In this document: one piece after another, positions 1-6,577 of the stretch
How the letters are laid out: the number at the start of each line of letters is the position of its first letter
How positions within the stretch are numbered: position 1 is the first letter of the stretch
From: UBA7803 sp041608775
GTDB taxonomy: Bacteria > Pseudomonadota > Gammaproteobacteria > Pseudomonadales > Azotimanducaceae
Assembly (NCBI GenBank): GCA_041608775.1
Contig: JBFISC010000013.1
Span: 1-28,101 of the forward strand
Reading direction: 5' to 3'
Length of the DNA stretch: 28,101 bases
The notes under the pieces: model-generated
What the model was told of the DNA's origin: nothing
The model's database searches: none
The model's input: only the letters and a program-made list of their open reading frames with translations
Made by a program: the position numbers and the translations under genes

Positions 1-1
1 G

Positions 2-448
2 GACTGGCTTCAGCAGGTGTCGCTGGTGCTGTCACCGGGTCAGCCGCTTTACATTCTGATGTTCGCGGCGGGCATCGTGTTCTTCTGCTTCTTCTACACC
101 GCGATCATGTTCGATCCGAAGGACGTGGCGGACAACCTGAAGCGGCAGGGGGCCTACGTGCCGGGAATCCGGCCCGGCCAGCAGACGGCACACTACATCG
201 ACGACGTGATCACGAGGCTGACGGTGTTCGGTGCGCTCTACATCACGCTGGTGTGCCTGCTGCCGGAGTTCATGATCGTGGCGTTCAACATCACCTTCCA
301 GCTGGGCGGCACCGCCCTGCTGATCGTCGTGGTGGTAGCCATGGACTTCATGTCCCAGGTGCAGGCGCACCTGATGTCCAGTCAGTACGCCAAGCTGATG
401 GAGAAATCGAACCTGAAGAGCTACGGGCGCAGCACGGTTCGTCGGTAG
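2..448 (+). CDS. secY: Protein translocase subunit SecY, C-terminal part (5' end cut by window)
   Basis: This is the end of the SecY channel of the Sec translocon, which moves unfolded proteins across or into the inner membrane. The open frame runs from base 2 (D-W-L-Q-Q-V) with no start in the window, so the gene begins upstream. Visible are two hydrophobic segments (around bases 50-110 and 220-350) matching the last transmembrane helices, the FDPKDVADNLKRQGAYVPGI loop and the IDDVITRLT stretch typical of the cytosolic loop before TM9-10, and a basic cytosolic tail ending SYGRS. It stops with TAG at 446-448, 23 bases before rpmJ. The position just upstream of rpmJ and rpsM is the standard end of the spc operon. 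Identification is secure; only the length is unknown. Confidence 0.97.
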   Translation, partial: DWLQQVSLVLSPGQPLYILMFAAGIVFFCFFYTAIMFDPKDVADNLKRQGAYVPGIRPGQQTAHYIDDVITRLTVFGALYITLVCLLPEFMIVAFNITFQLGGTALLIVVVVAMDFMSQVQAHLMSSQYAKLMEKSNLKSYGRSTVRR

Positions 449-471
449 GTGCCCCTCGAGAGGATGAGTCA

Positions 472-588
472 GTGAAAGTACGAGCATCGGTCAAGAAAAT
501 CTGCCGTCGCTGCAAGGTGATCAAACGCCGTGGTGTGGTGCGCGTGATCTGCAGCGCCGAGCCGCGCCACAAGCAGCGCCAGGGTTAA
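472..588 (+). CDS. rpmJ: 50S ribosomal protein L36
   Basis: L36 is the smallest large-subunit ribosomal protein. The gene starts with GTG at 472, eight bases after an AGAGGA Shine-Dalgarno-like run, and encodes 38 residues, the normal length. It is the zinc-binding form: C11, C14, C27 and H33 make the usual Cys3-His ligand set, so it is not the zinc-free C- paralogue used under zinc starvation. The N-terminus MKVRASVKKICRRCKVI is diagnostic. It sits between secY and rpsM as in most Gammaproteobacteria. Confidence 0.97.
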   Translation: MKVRASVKKICRRCKVIKRRGVVRVICSAEPRHKQRQG

Positions 589-600
589 TCGGAGTAAAGC

Positions 601-957
601 ATGGCACGTATCGCCGGTATAAACGTTCCCGACAACAAGCACGCAGGGGTCGCTCTGACGTACATTTTCGGCGTTGGCCGCTCGACCGCCCTGAAGCTAT
701 GCGAGGCAGCGGGCGTGGATCCGTCGATGAAAGTACAGGATCTGAGCGACGAGCGGCTCGACGCGTTACGCAACGAGGTCGGCAGGCTGGTGGTCGAGGG
801 TGACCTGCGGCGGTAGCATTCCATGAACATCAAGCGGCTCATGGATCTGGGCTGCTATCGCGGCATGCGGCACCGGCGCGGTCTGCCGGTGCGGGGCCAG
901 CGGACCCGAACCAACGCGCGCACCCGCAAGGGCCCGCGCCGCCCCATCCGGAAATAG
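601..957 (+). CDS. rpsM: 30S ribosomal protein S13, interrupted by an in-frame TAG at codon 72
   Basis: S13 lies in the head of the 30S subunit and contacts 5S/23S rRNA, S19 and P-site tRNA. Translation from ATG 601 gives a normal N-terminal half (MARIAGINVPDNKHAG..., helix-two-turns-helix region) up to GDLRR, then TAG at 814-816. The frame is not shifted: immediately after the stop it continues H-S-M-N-I-K-R-L-M-D-L-G and the Arg-rich tail RTRTNARTRKGPRRPIRK to a second TAG at 955-957. Read through, the product would be 118 residues, the usual length. Family members have Glu at codon 72 (REISM in E. coli), so a single GAG-to-TAG change explains it. An ATG at 823 could restart translation to give a 44-residue C-terminal piece, but I see no good Shine-Dalgarno before it. 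The cause may be a sequencing error, a real amber mutation or readthrough. TAG also ends secY, rplQ and other genes here, so a general reassignment is unlikely. Confidence 0.93.
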
Positions 958-1003
958 CCGGGTGCTGGGTCAGAGAAACACGGTTAACAGGTAACACAGG
1001 TAA

Positions 1004-1378
1004 ATGGCAGAGCGTAAGAAGACGAAGCGCGTGGTGACTGAAGGCATCGCCCACATCCATGCCTCATTCAACAACACGATCATCACCATCACTGACCGGC
1101 AGGGCAACGCCCTGTGCTGGGCCACTTCCGGCGGCTCAGGATTCCGCGGATCGCGCAAGAGCACGCCGTTTGCCGCCCAGGTGGCTGCCGAAAAGGCGTC
1201 GAATGCCGCAATCGAGTACGGCATGAAGAACGTCGACGTGTTCGTGAAAGGCCCGGGACCCGGCCGGGAGTCCGCGGTTCGAGCGCTCAACAACGCCGGC
1301 CTGCGAATCAACAGCATCGCTGACGCGACCCCAATTCCCCATAACGGCTGCCGCCCGCCGAAGCGGCGCCGGGTATAA
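1004..1378 (+). CDS. rpsK: 30S ribosomal protein S11
   Basis: S11 sits on the platform of the 30S subunit near the 3' end of 16S rRNA and the E site. The 124-residue product is slightly shorter than the 129 of E. coli, the difference being at the basic N-terminus (MAERKKTKRV). The core motifs HIHASFNNTI, TDRQGNAL, GSGFRGSRKSTPFAAQ, VKGPGPGRES and the end TPIPHNGCRPPKRRRV are all present. The start ATG at 1004 is preceded only by a weak AGGTAA, 46 bases after the terminal stop of rpsM, so it is probably translated within the alpha-operon transcript. Nothing in the protein looks damaged, in contrast to its neighbour rpsM. Confidence 0.97.
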   Translation: MAERKKTKRVVTEGIAHIHASFNNTIITITDRQGNALCWATSGGSGFRGSRKSTPFAAQVAAEKASNAAIEYGMKNVDVFVKGPGPGRESAVRALNNAGLRINSIADATPIPHNGCRPPKRRRV

Positions 1379-1394
1379 CGAGGCGGAGAAGGAT

Positions 1395-2015
1395 ATGGCA
1401 CGTTACATCGGCCCCAAGCTGAAGCTCGCGCGTCGGGAAGGCACGGATCTGTTCCTGAAGAGCGGGGTCCGGCCCATAGACTCGAAATGCCGCATCGACT
1501 CGCCGCCCGGTCAGCACGGCGCGCGTCGCGGCCGCATGTCGGACTATGCGGTCCAGCTGAGAGAAAAACAGAAGGTGCGTCGCTTCTACGGCGTGCTGGA
1601 AAGGCAGTTCCGCAACTACTACAAGAAGGCGGAACGTCAGAAAGGCGCCACCGGCGAGAATCTTCTCCGGCTGCTGGAGTCGCGTCTGGACAACGTGGTG
1701 TACCGGATGGGTTTCGGCTCCACCCGCGCCGAAGCGCGACAGCTGGTGTCGCACAAGAGCATCCTGGTCAACGGCAGGAAGGTGAACATTCCTTCGTTTC
1801 AGGTCGGCCCGGATGACGTGGTTTCGGTGAACGAAAAGGCCCGCGCGCAGCTGCGCATCCAGTCGGCGCTGCAGCTCGCCAGCCAGCGCGCGCCTGTGGA
1901 CTGGGTGGATGTGGACGCGACCAAGATGGAAGGCGTCTTCAAGCGGGCCCCGGATCGCAGCGAGCTGCCGCCGGAAATTAACGAAAACCTCATCGTAGAG
2001 CTGTACTCCAAGTAA
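1395..2015 (+). CDS. rpsD: 30S ribosomal protein S4
   Basis: S4 nucleates 16S rRNA folding, helps form the mRNA entry helicase and, in E. coli, is the translational repressor of the alpha operon. The 206-residue product has the expected full length. It starts MARYIGPKLKLARREG, contains LREKQKVRR and LERQFRNYY, an S4 RNA-binding domain around residues 95-160 (RLDNVVYRMGF, RQLVSHKSILVNG) and the end INENLIVELYSK. A GGAGAAGGAT Shine-Dalgarno lies directly before ATG 1395. It follows rpsK by 16 bases and is followed by rpoA after 25 bases. Autoregulation by S4 is likely from the family but no repressor pseudoknot was worked out here. Confidence 0.98.
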   Translation: MARYIGPKLKLARREGTDLFLKSGVRPIDSKCRIDSPPGQHGARRGRMSDYAVQLREKQKVRRFYGVLERQFRNYYKKAERQKGATGENLLRLLESRLDNVVYRMGFGSTRAEARQLVSHKSILVNGRKVNIPSFQVGPDDVVSVNEKARAQLRIQSALQLASQRAPVDWVDVDATKMEGVFKRAPDRSELPPEINENLIVELYSK

Positions 2016-2040
2016 TCGAGAGCTCAAGGAGACTGACTTA

Positions 2041-3036
2041 ATGGCACAATCGGCAACCGATTTCCTGACCCCGCGGCACATCGACGTCCAGGAAGTGAAC
2101 GCCACCCGGGCGCGGGTGACCCTGGAGCCGCTCGAGCGCGGGTTCGGCCATACCCTGGGCAACACGCTACGGCGCATTCTGCTGTCGTCCATGCCGGGCT
2201 GCGCCATCACGGAAGTGCAGATCGACGGTGTCCTGCACGAATACGGCACGATCGAAGGGGTCCAGGAGGACGTCATCGACATCCTGCTGAATCTCAAAGG
2301 GGTTGCCGTGAATCTGCACAATCAGGACGAGGTGGTGATCACCCTCGCGAAGGAGGGCACGGGCCCGGTGACGGCCAGCGACTTTCAGTTGAGCCAGGAC
2401 GTCGAGATCGCCAACCCCGATCACCTGATCTGCACCCTGAACGAGAAAGGTTCGATCCGCCTCGAGGCGAAGGTCAGCCGGGGCCGTGGCTACGTGCCCG
2501 TGGACAGCCTGGACGATGACGAAGACAGCCGGCCCATCGGCGTGCTGCGGCTCGATGCCACCTACAGCCCGATGCGCCGGGTGGCCTACAGCGTCGAGAA
2601 CGCCCGGGTCGAGCAGCGCACCGACCTGGACAAGCTCGTGCTCGACATCGAGACCAACGGGACCATCGACCCGGAAGAGGCGATCCGTCGCGCGGCCACC
2701 ATCCTGCAGCAGCAGCTCGCCGTGTTCGTGGATCTGGAAAGCGAGGGTGAGCCTGCCGCCGAAGAGCAGGAAGACGAGATCGATCCGATCCTGATTCGGC
2801 CGGTGGACGATCTGGAGCTGACCGTACGTTCGGCCAACTGCCTGAAGGCGGAGAATATCTACTACATCGGGGACCTCATTCAGCGCACCGAGGTGGAGTT
2901 GTTGAAGACGCCGAACCTCGGCAAGAAGTCGCTCACTGAGATCAAGGATGTTCTGGCTTCGCGGGGCCTGTCCCTTGGCATGCGACTGGAGAACTGGCCG
3001 CCGCCGAGTCTGCGGGGCGACGACAAGGTCGCGTGA
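2041..3036 (+). CDS. rpoA: DNA-directed RNA polymerase subunit alpha
   Basis: The alpha subunit dimerises to assemble beta and beta' and its C-terminal domain binds UP elements and activators. The product has 331 residues, close to the usual 329. The N-terminal domain (about residues 1-235) shows the dimerisation motif EPLERGFGHTLGNTLRRILL. An acidic linker (about 236-252, rich in E and D) leads to the C-terminal domain, TVRSANCLKAENIYYIGDL to RLENWPPPSL, almost the same as in E. coli, including the DNA-contacting Arg and Asn of RSANCLKAE and the helix-hairpin-helix NLGKKSLTEIK. An AAGGAG Shine-Dalgarno lies before ATG 2041. Expected to be co-transcribed with rpsD and rplQ. Confidence 0.98.
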   Translation: MAQSATDFLTPRHIDVQEVNATRARVTLEPLERGFGHTLGNTLRRILLSSMPGCAITEVQIDGVLHEYGTIEGVQEDVIDILLNLKGVAVNLHNQDEVVITLAKEGTGPVTASDFQLSQDVEIANPDHLICTLNEKGSIRLEAKVSRGRGYVPVDSLDDDEDSRPIGVLRLDATYSPMRRVAYSVENARVEQRTDLDKLVLDIETNGTIDPEEAIRRAATILQQQLAVFVDLESEGEPAAEEQEDEIDPILIRPVDDLELTVRSANCLKAENIYYIGDLIQRTEVELLKTPNLGKKSLTEIKDVLASRGLSLGMRLENWPPPSLRGDDKVA

Positions 3037-3116
3037 GGATTGAGCTGGCCGGTTCGCGGGCAGCCCTAACTGAACCACGATCGAAAAAGACGAGCACGGC
3101 AAAGTAGGAAATAGTC

Positions 3117-3527
3117 ATGCGCCATCGCAAGAGTGGTCGACAACTGAATCGAAACAGCAGCCACCGCCAGGCCATGTATCGCAACATGGCGGTATCGCTG
3201 TTCGAGCACGAGGTGATCAAAACCACCCTGCCGAAGGCAAAGGAACTGCGCCGTTTTGCCGAGCCGCTGATCACCCTGGCGAAGCAGGATTCGGTGGCGA
3301 ACCGGCGCCTGGCGTTTACCCGCACCCGCAGCAGGGACGCCGTGGGCAAGCTGTTTGGCGAGCTGGGCCCGCGATATCAGGATCGCCCCGGTGGCTACAC
3401 CCGTATTCTGAAGTGCGGCTACCGGCCCGGCGACGCGGCGCCGATGGCCTACATCGAACTGGTAGGCCGGGAGCTCGCCGAACCGGAAGAGGATCTCGAC
3501 GACGAGACCGTCGAGGCGGAGCAGTAG
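3117..3527 (+). CDS. rplQ: 50S ribosomal protein L17
   Basis: L17 lies near the exit of the peptide tunnel on the 50S subunit. The product is 136 residues, against 127 in E. coli. It begins MRHRKSGRQLNRNSSHRQAM and contains LFEHEVIKTTLPKAKELRR and the conserved GGYTRILKCGYRPGDAAPMAYIELVGR. The extra length is an acidic tail, EPEEDLDDETVEAEQ, common in proteobacterial L17. The start ATG is 80 bases after rpoA with a weak GGAA upstream. It is the last gene of the alpha operon; a stem-loop overlaps its TAG stop. Confidence 0.97.
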   Translation: MRHRKSGRQLNRNSSHRQAMYRNMAVSLFEHEVIKTTLPKAKELRRFAEPLITLAKQDSVANRRLAFTRTRSRDAVGKLFGELGPRYQDRPGGYTRILKCGYRPGDAAPMAYIELVGRELAEPEEDLDDETVEAEQ

Positions 3528-3547
3528 TGCCGCTGCTCGAAACCGCC
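3515..3547. terminator. Candidate stem-loop at the end of rplQ, between converging genes
   Basis: GAGCAG (3519-3524) pairs with CTGCTC (3533-3538) around an 8-base loop, extended after a 5-base bulge by GGCG (3515-3518) with CGCC (3544-3547). It overlaps the rplQ stop codon and lies between the 3' ends of rplQ (+) and the DUF1761-type gene (-), the right place for a shared terminator. There is no T-run on either side, so it is only a weak candidate; Rho-dependent termination is as likely. Confidence 0.3.
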
Positions 3548-3563
3548 TGACCGGCTGCGCTGC

Positions 3564-3959
3564 CTACCAGGCGCCGAGGATGGCGCCGTACATGGTGTAC
3601 TGAACAGTGTGATAGCCGCCGTTGATGAGCAGCAGCCGGGTGGGCCGCTGCTCGAACTGGTAGCTCACGGCCATGGCGCCGGTGATCCAGAAGAACCCGG
3701 CAGCGAAACCGGCGCCCGCCCCGAACAGTAATCCCGCTGACGGTCCGAGAAAGACGGCGAACACGGTAGCGCCGAGCAGCGCCCAGACGAACGAGATGCC
3801 GTATATCTTGGCCGGGTTTCCCTGACCCGCCTGCTCTTCGGTGATGCCGGTGGCGGCCATCCAGGCGTTGCCGAACAGCACCGGCGAGTACCACAGCCCG
3901 CCCAGGGCGAACGCCCCCAGCGTGGCCACCAGCACTGCCAGGATGTTGATCTCGGGCAT
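3564..3959 (-). CDS. DUF1761 family membrane protein
   Basis: A 131-residue integral membrane protein with about four hydrophobic helices (around residues 5-25, 55-75, 78-98 and 108-128). Features typical of DUF1761 proteins are the N-terminal NILAVLVAT helix, the motif GGLWYSPVLFGNAWM just after it, and the late TRLLLINGGYHTVQYTMYGAILG. The function of the family is unknown. I chose ATG 3959 because GGGGAGCAGG stands just before it and the first residues MPEINIL fit the family; the frame is open further upstream but that stretch is not membrane-like. It lies 71 bases downstream of the desaturase gene on the same strand, so the two may share a transcript. Confidence 0.85.
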   Translation of the reverse strand: MPEINILAVLVATLGAFALGGLWYSPVLFGNAWMAATGITEEQAGQGNPAKIYGISFVWALLGATVFAVFLGPSAGLLFGAGAGFAAGFFWITGAMAVSYQFEQRPTRLLLINGGYHTVQYTMYGAILGAW

Positions 3960-3961
3960 GT

Positions 3962-4011
3962 CCTGCTCCCCTCTGTGAACCCCGGCCCCAATGTAGAGGT
4001 AGCGGAGCAGG
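3962..4011 (-). promoter_or_regulatory. Inverted repeat that could cover the ribosome binding site of the DUF1761 gene
   Basis: On the - strand, CCTGCTCC (4011-4004) and GGAGCAGG (3969-3962) form a perfect 8-bp inverted repeat with a 34-base loop. The second arm is the Shine-Dalgarno region of the gene starting at 3959. In mRNA coming from the desaturase gene, pairing would hide the ribosome binding site. This is a structural observation only; high GC content makes short repeats common. Confidence 0.3.
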
Positions 4012-4030
4012 GGCTCAACCTGGGGCGGGG

Positions 4031-4924
4031 TCAGCGGTAGGCTTTCGGCAGCTTCAGGTCGGACACGAGTCGGAGCTTTTCCAACGCCCTGAGCACCCAC
4101 CAGGTAATGTCCAGCTGCCACCATTCCAGCCCGTGACGGGCGGAGAACGGATACATGTGGTGGTTGTTGTGCCAGCCCTCACCATAGGCGAGCACGCCGA
4201 TCAGCGCGTTGTTGGTGCTGGCGTCGCCGGTATCGTGGGGTCGTCGCCCCCAGGTGTGACAGACGGAATTCACCGCGAAGGTGATGTGCCAGGTCAGCAC
4301 CGTGCTCAGAAACAGCCCCCAGACGAGCATCTGCGCGCCGGAAGTGCCCCAGTGCGGGAACCAGGCATCGAGTGCGGCCCCTAGGGCATACAGCGCGACG
4401 GCCTGGCCGATGAGCAGCGGCACGTAGTAGCGCTGCAGCCATTTCAGCTCAGGGTACTTGTGCAGGTCTCTCGAGTTGGCGCCCTTCTCCTGGAAGGCCG
4501 CCTGACTCATCATCCAGCCCATGTGCGACTGCCAGAACCCCTTGGTCACCGGCGAGTGGACATCGTCCTCGTCGTCGGTATGGCGGTGGTGGGAACGGTG
4601 ATGGGCCACCCACCACAGCGGTCCGCCCTGAATCGCCAGACACCCGGCCAGAGCCATCATGAACTGCATGAAGCGGCTGGTCTGGAACGATCGATGCGCG
4701 AGCAGGCGATGATAGCCCGCGGTGATGCCGAGGCCCCGGAACAGGTAAAGGAAGCCGGCCACGATCAGGGTCGGGACGCTGACGCCGGTAAAGAGCACGC
4801 CGAGGCTGCCGATGTGGAAACCCACCATCACTACGGCGACGGCGATGACGCCGGCGTGACTGCCGGCAGGCTTCTGCAGGGTCGTTTCCGACAACCTCCC
4901 ACCCTCAATGCTGCATCGCCACAT
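4031..4924 (-). CDS. Fatty acid (acyl-CoA Delta-9 type) desaturase
   Basis: A membrane di-iron desaturase that inserts a cis double bond into a fatty acyl chain, probably at Delta-9, using O2 and an electron donor; it adjusts membrane fluidity. The three histidine boxes are complete: HRLLAH, HRSHH and HNNHH. Hydrophobic segments lie before box 1 and between boxes 2 and 3, as in the stearoyl-CoA desaturase family (PF00487-like). Length is 297 residues from ATG 4924 (GGAAG nine bases upstream). A TTG at 4894, preceded by GAGG at good spacing, would give 287 residues and is a real alternative; the longer frame upstream is not desaturase-like. It is transcribed away from the cytochrome gene at 5061. 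The electron donor is not encoded nearby; the cytochrome is secreted and so is not an obvious partner. Confidence 0.93.
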   Translation of the reverse strand: MWRCSIEGGRLSETTLQKPAGSHAGVIAVAVVMVGFHIGSLGVLFTGVSVPTLIVAGFLYLFRGLGITAGYHRLLAHRSFQTSRFMQFMMALAGCLAIQGGPLWWVAHHRSHHRHTDDEDDVHSPVTKGFWQSHMGWMMSQAAFQEKGANSRDLHKYPELKWLQRYYVPLLIGQAVALYALGAALDAWFPHWGTSGAQMLVWGLFLSTVLTWHITFAVNSVCHTWGRRPHDTGDASTNNALIGVLAYGEGWHNNHHMYPFSARHGLEWWQLDITWWVLRALEKLRLVSDLKLPKAYR

Positions 4925-4954
4925 AGTATGGAGCTTCCAGGAAACAGCGCAACC

Positions 4955-4994
4955 TTCCACGCCCGGCTGCGGCCCGGGCGGACGGTGCGTGGAA
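4955..4994. promoter_or_regulatory. Nested inverted repeats between divergent desaturase and cytochrome genes
   Basis: TTCCACGC (4955-4962) and GCGTGGAA (4987-4994) are perfect inverted copies 24 bases apart. Inside them GCCCGG (4961-4966) and CCGGGC (4974-4979) form a second inverted pair. The 136-base gap 4925-5060 must hold the promoters of both divergent genes, so this is a possible operator. I could not pick out convincing -35/-10 boxes in this GC-rich stretch. Confidence 0.3.
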
Positions 4995-5060
4995 CCCCTT
5001 AGTGTCATCGGCTGCCGGCCGTGGACATCATTGGGCTGGTTCGGGAGAGAGGGGTTGAGC

Positions 5061-5585
5061 ATGAAGGGTGTGCGATCCGTGATCCAACTCGCCGCCGCAG
5101 CCCTGCTGGTGGCCGCTGCCTGGGGAGTCCGCGCCGAGGAGCAGGGCGAAACGCCGCAGCTGCGCCTGCCGGTGAGTCTCAACGCCGTCATGGTCGCGCT
5201 GGTCAATCACAGCGCCGATCCGATCTGGCAGGCGGCGTGGCGGAGCCCGGAAAGCGAGGGCGACTGGCGGGAACTGGAACGCATGGCCTATCAGCTGCAG
5301 ATCGCGGGTGCGCTGCTGGTGGTACCCGGCACGGGTCCGCTGGACGATGCCTGGGTGGCCGATCCTGGCTGGCGGGAGTGGTCGAACAAGCTCCGTGTCG
5401 CCGGCAAGCGGGCTATGGATTCGTTGAAGACCCGGGACATCGAGCGTATTGCCATGACCGGCGACGAGATCGTCGGTATCTGTGAGGGCTGCCACGCTGC
5501 GTTCAAGCCCGACCTGCCTACGGGCGGTGAGTTCGGGGAGCTGTCGCCCACGGAAGCCGACTTCCCGCCGATCGAGGCGCCCTGA
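5061..5585 (+). CDS. Exported monohaem c-type cytochrome, cytochrome c'/c556-like
   Basis: A 174-residue periplasmic protein. A signal peptide is clear (MKGVRSVIQ, hydrophobic run LAAAALLVAAAW, cleavage after VRA). The haem c site CEGCH is at residues 141-145, close to the C-terminus, which is the arrangement of class II cytochromes c (four-helix bundles such as c' and c556). The predicted helical stretch with Met residues early in the mature protein (SLNAVMVALVNH) fits that fold and could supply an axial ligand. It should carry or sense electrons, or bind small gases; the partner is unknown. ATG 5061 is preceded by GAGAGAGGGG. It is monocistronic as far as can be seen; the next gene is on the opposite strand. 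Confidence 0.85.
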   Translation: MKGVRSVIQLAAAALLVAAAWGVRAEEQGETPQLRLPVSLNAVMVALVNHSADPIWQAAWRSPESEGDWRELERMAYQLQIAGALLVVPGTGPLDDAWVADPGWREWSNKLRVAGKRAMDSLKTRDIERIAMTGDEIVGICEGCHAAFKPDLPTGGEFGELSPTEADFPPIEAP

Positions 5586-5599
5586 GGGCACTTCAGGCA

Positions 5600-5821
5600 T
5601 CAGCGTCGGGCGACGGTCTGACGCTTCAACGTCTGCAGCAGCACCCGGCTGGGTGCGATGAGGGTCCTCATGAACACGCCTTCTCCGCCGAACAGGGCGG
5701 CCCCCGCCCGCCGCGCGATGGAGACGTTGATATCGACCTCCCCCCAGGCCGCGAGAAAGGCGCCGCGGGTCGTCAACACCGCACCGTCGGCCAGGTCCCA
5801 GAGGGCGATGGTGCCCTTCAT
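5600..5821 (-). pseudogene. AIM24/TIGR00266-like fragment
   Basis: A 73-residue frame with features of the AIM24 (TIGR00266) beta-sandwich family: a TTRGAFLAAW stretch, LFGGEGVFMRTL and RVLLQTL, in the order found in the middle and end of that family. Full proteins have more than 200 residues, so two thirds is missing. The upstream region on this strand (5822-6049) does not encode the rest in any frame. ATG 5821 is chosen because the family-like part starts soon after; a TTG at 5845 is another option. It ends with TGA 15 bases from the stop of the cytochrome gene. It may be a decayed remnant or a genuinely short protein. The family match is from memory of its motifs and is moderate. Confidence 0.45.
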
Positions 5822-6049
5822 GCCAATCCCGTGGCAGCGCCTCAAGAGCTGACGCCGTAGACCATGTCGTGTCGGGCGGCGTGCTGCCGTTCCGATGCCT
5901 CGAGATTCATCCAGCCTTCCGTGCTCAATTCGTGGCCTGCGTCACATCCAGTTCCGCAACAAATGTAAACACTCTGTTCCTCAGTTGTTACAGCGGTATC
6001 AAGATAGGGATCGCTTGTGTGCCTGCCGTCTTCCTGAACAGGAGCGGAC
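5822..6049. promoter_or_regulatory. Intergenic region upstream of the ten-gene envelope operon, with an imperfect inverted repeat
   Basis: This 228-base stretch has no convincing gene; the short frames in it resemble nothing. It is clearly less GC-rich at 5955-6010 than its surroundings, as expected for a promoter. GCAACAAATG (5956-5965) and CAGTTGTTAC (5982-5991) match as an inverted repeat at 8 of 10 positions with a 16-base spacer, a possible operator. I could not assign -35/-10 boxes with confidence. AGGAGCGGAC just before ATG 6050 is a good Shine-Dalgarno. Confidence 0.4.
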
Positions 6050-6577
6050 ATGCCGAAGATCATTCACCATTTGATGTTAGCGCTGTTGATCCTGGGCGTC
6101 GCCGGGCCGGCCCGCCCGGATGACGCGTCGGAGTTGGAGATGCGCAGCCTGGACGAGCAGGTCCAGGAGATTAAGTCCGACGTGCTCGGCATTTCTGCTG
6201 AGCTCGCCACCCTCGAAGAAAGACTACTGTTTCCGTCGAGCACCCAGACCACGGTCTTTCTCGCTTTGGATCGGGCAGAGCCTTTTCGTCTGGATGCCGT
6301 CCGGCTGGAAATCGATGGTGAGGTTGCGGCCCATCACATCTACAGCTTCAAGGAGCTGGAGGCCCTGCAGGCCGGCGGCGTCCAGCGCCTGTTCATGGGC
6401 AACCTGCCGACCGGTGCGCATCGTCTTCAGGTGTCCGTCATCGGCAAGCTGACCAGCGGGCGGGACTTCCAGAGCTCCGAAACGCTCTCCTTCGAGAAGG
6501 GGATCGAGCCCAGCCTGTTGGGGATCACGGTCTCCGCAGCTTCCGGTAACGCCTCGATCGCGCTGACGGATTGGTGA
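6050..6577 (+). CDS. Small exported protein of unknown function, first gene of the envelope operon
   Basis: A 175-residue protein not matched to a named family. A signal peptide is likely (MPKIIHHLMLALLILGVAG, cleavage near residue 23). Residues about 26-62 are a heptad-rich coiled coil (SLDEQVQEIKSDVLGISAEL). The rest looks like a beta-sandwich: TTVFLALDRAEPFRLDAVRL, a IYSFKELEALQAGGVQRLF segment, and a GNLPTGAHRLQVSVIG motif resembling cargo- or ligand-binding beta domains. ATG 6050 has AGGAGCGG in front. Its TGA overlaps the GTG start of the next gene, so it is translationally coupled to the TPR protein and probably works with it in the periplasm. Homologues may be mislabelled as regulators, but I see no DNA-binding motif. 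Confidence 0.85.
   Translation: MPKIIHHLMLALLILGVAGPARPDDASELEMRSLDEQVQEIKSDVLGISAELATLEERLLFPSSTQTTVFLALDRAEPFRLDAVRLEIDGEVAAHHIYSFKELEALQAGGVQRLFMGNLPTGAHRLQVSVIGKLTSGRDFQSSETLSFEKGIEPSLLGITVSAASGNASIALTDW

Noticed and set aside
464..475. Mini-frame ATG AGT CAG TGA overlapping the rpmJ start
   Set aside because: Three codons only; chance. The GTG start of rpmJ has its own Shine-Dalgarno.
601..957. Genome-wide reassignment of TAG to an amino acid
   Set aside because: TAG is the sensible terminator of secY, rplQ, the DUF1761 gene and the TonB-like gene in this window, and no other expected protein contains an internal TAG.
4925..5206. N-terminal extension of the desaturase frame on the - strand
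   Set aside because: The stretch is not hydrophobic or family-like and overlaps the divergent cytochrome promoter and signal peptide.
5842..6063. 73-codon frame on the - strand upstream of the AIM24-like fragment
   Set aside because: It does not resemble the missing part of that family and lies in the probable promoter region of the large operon.
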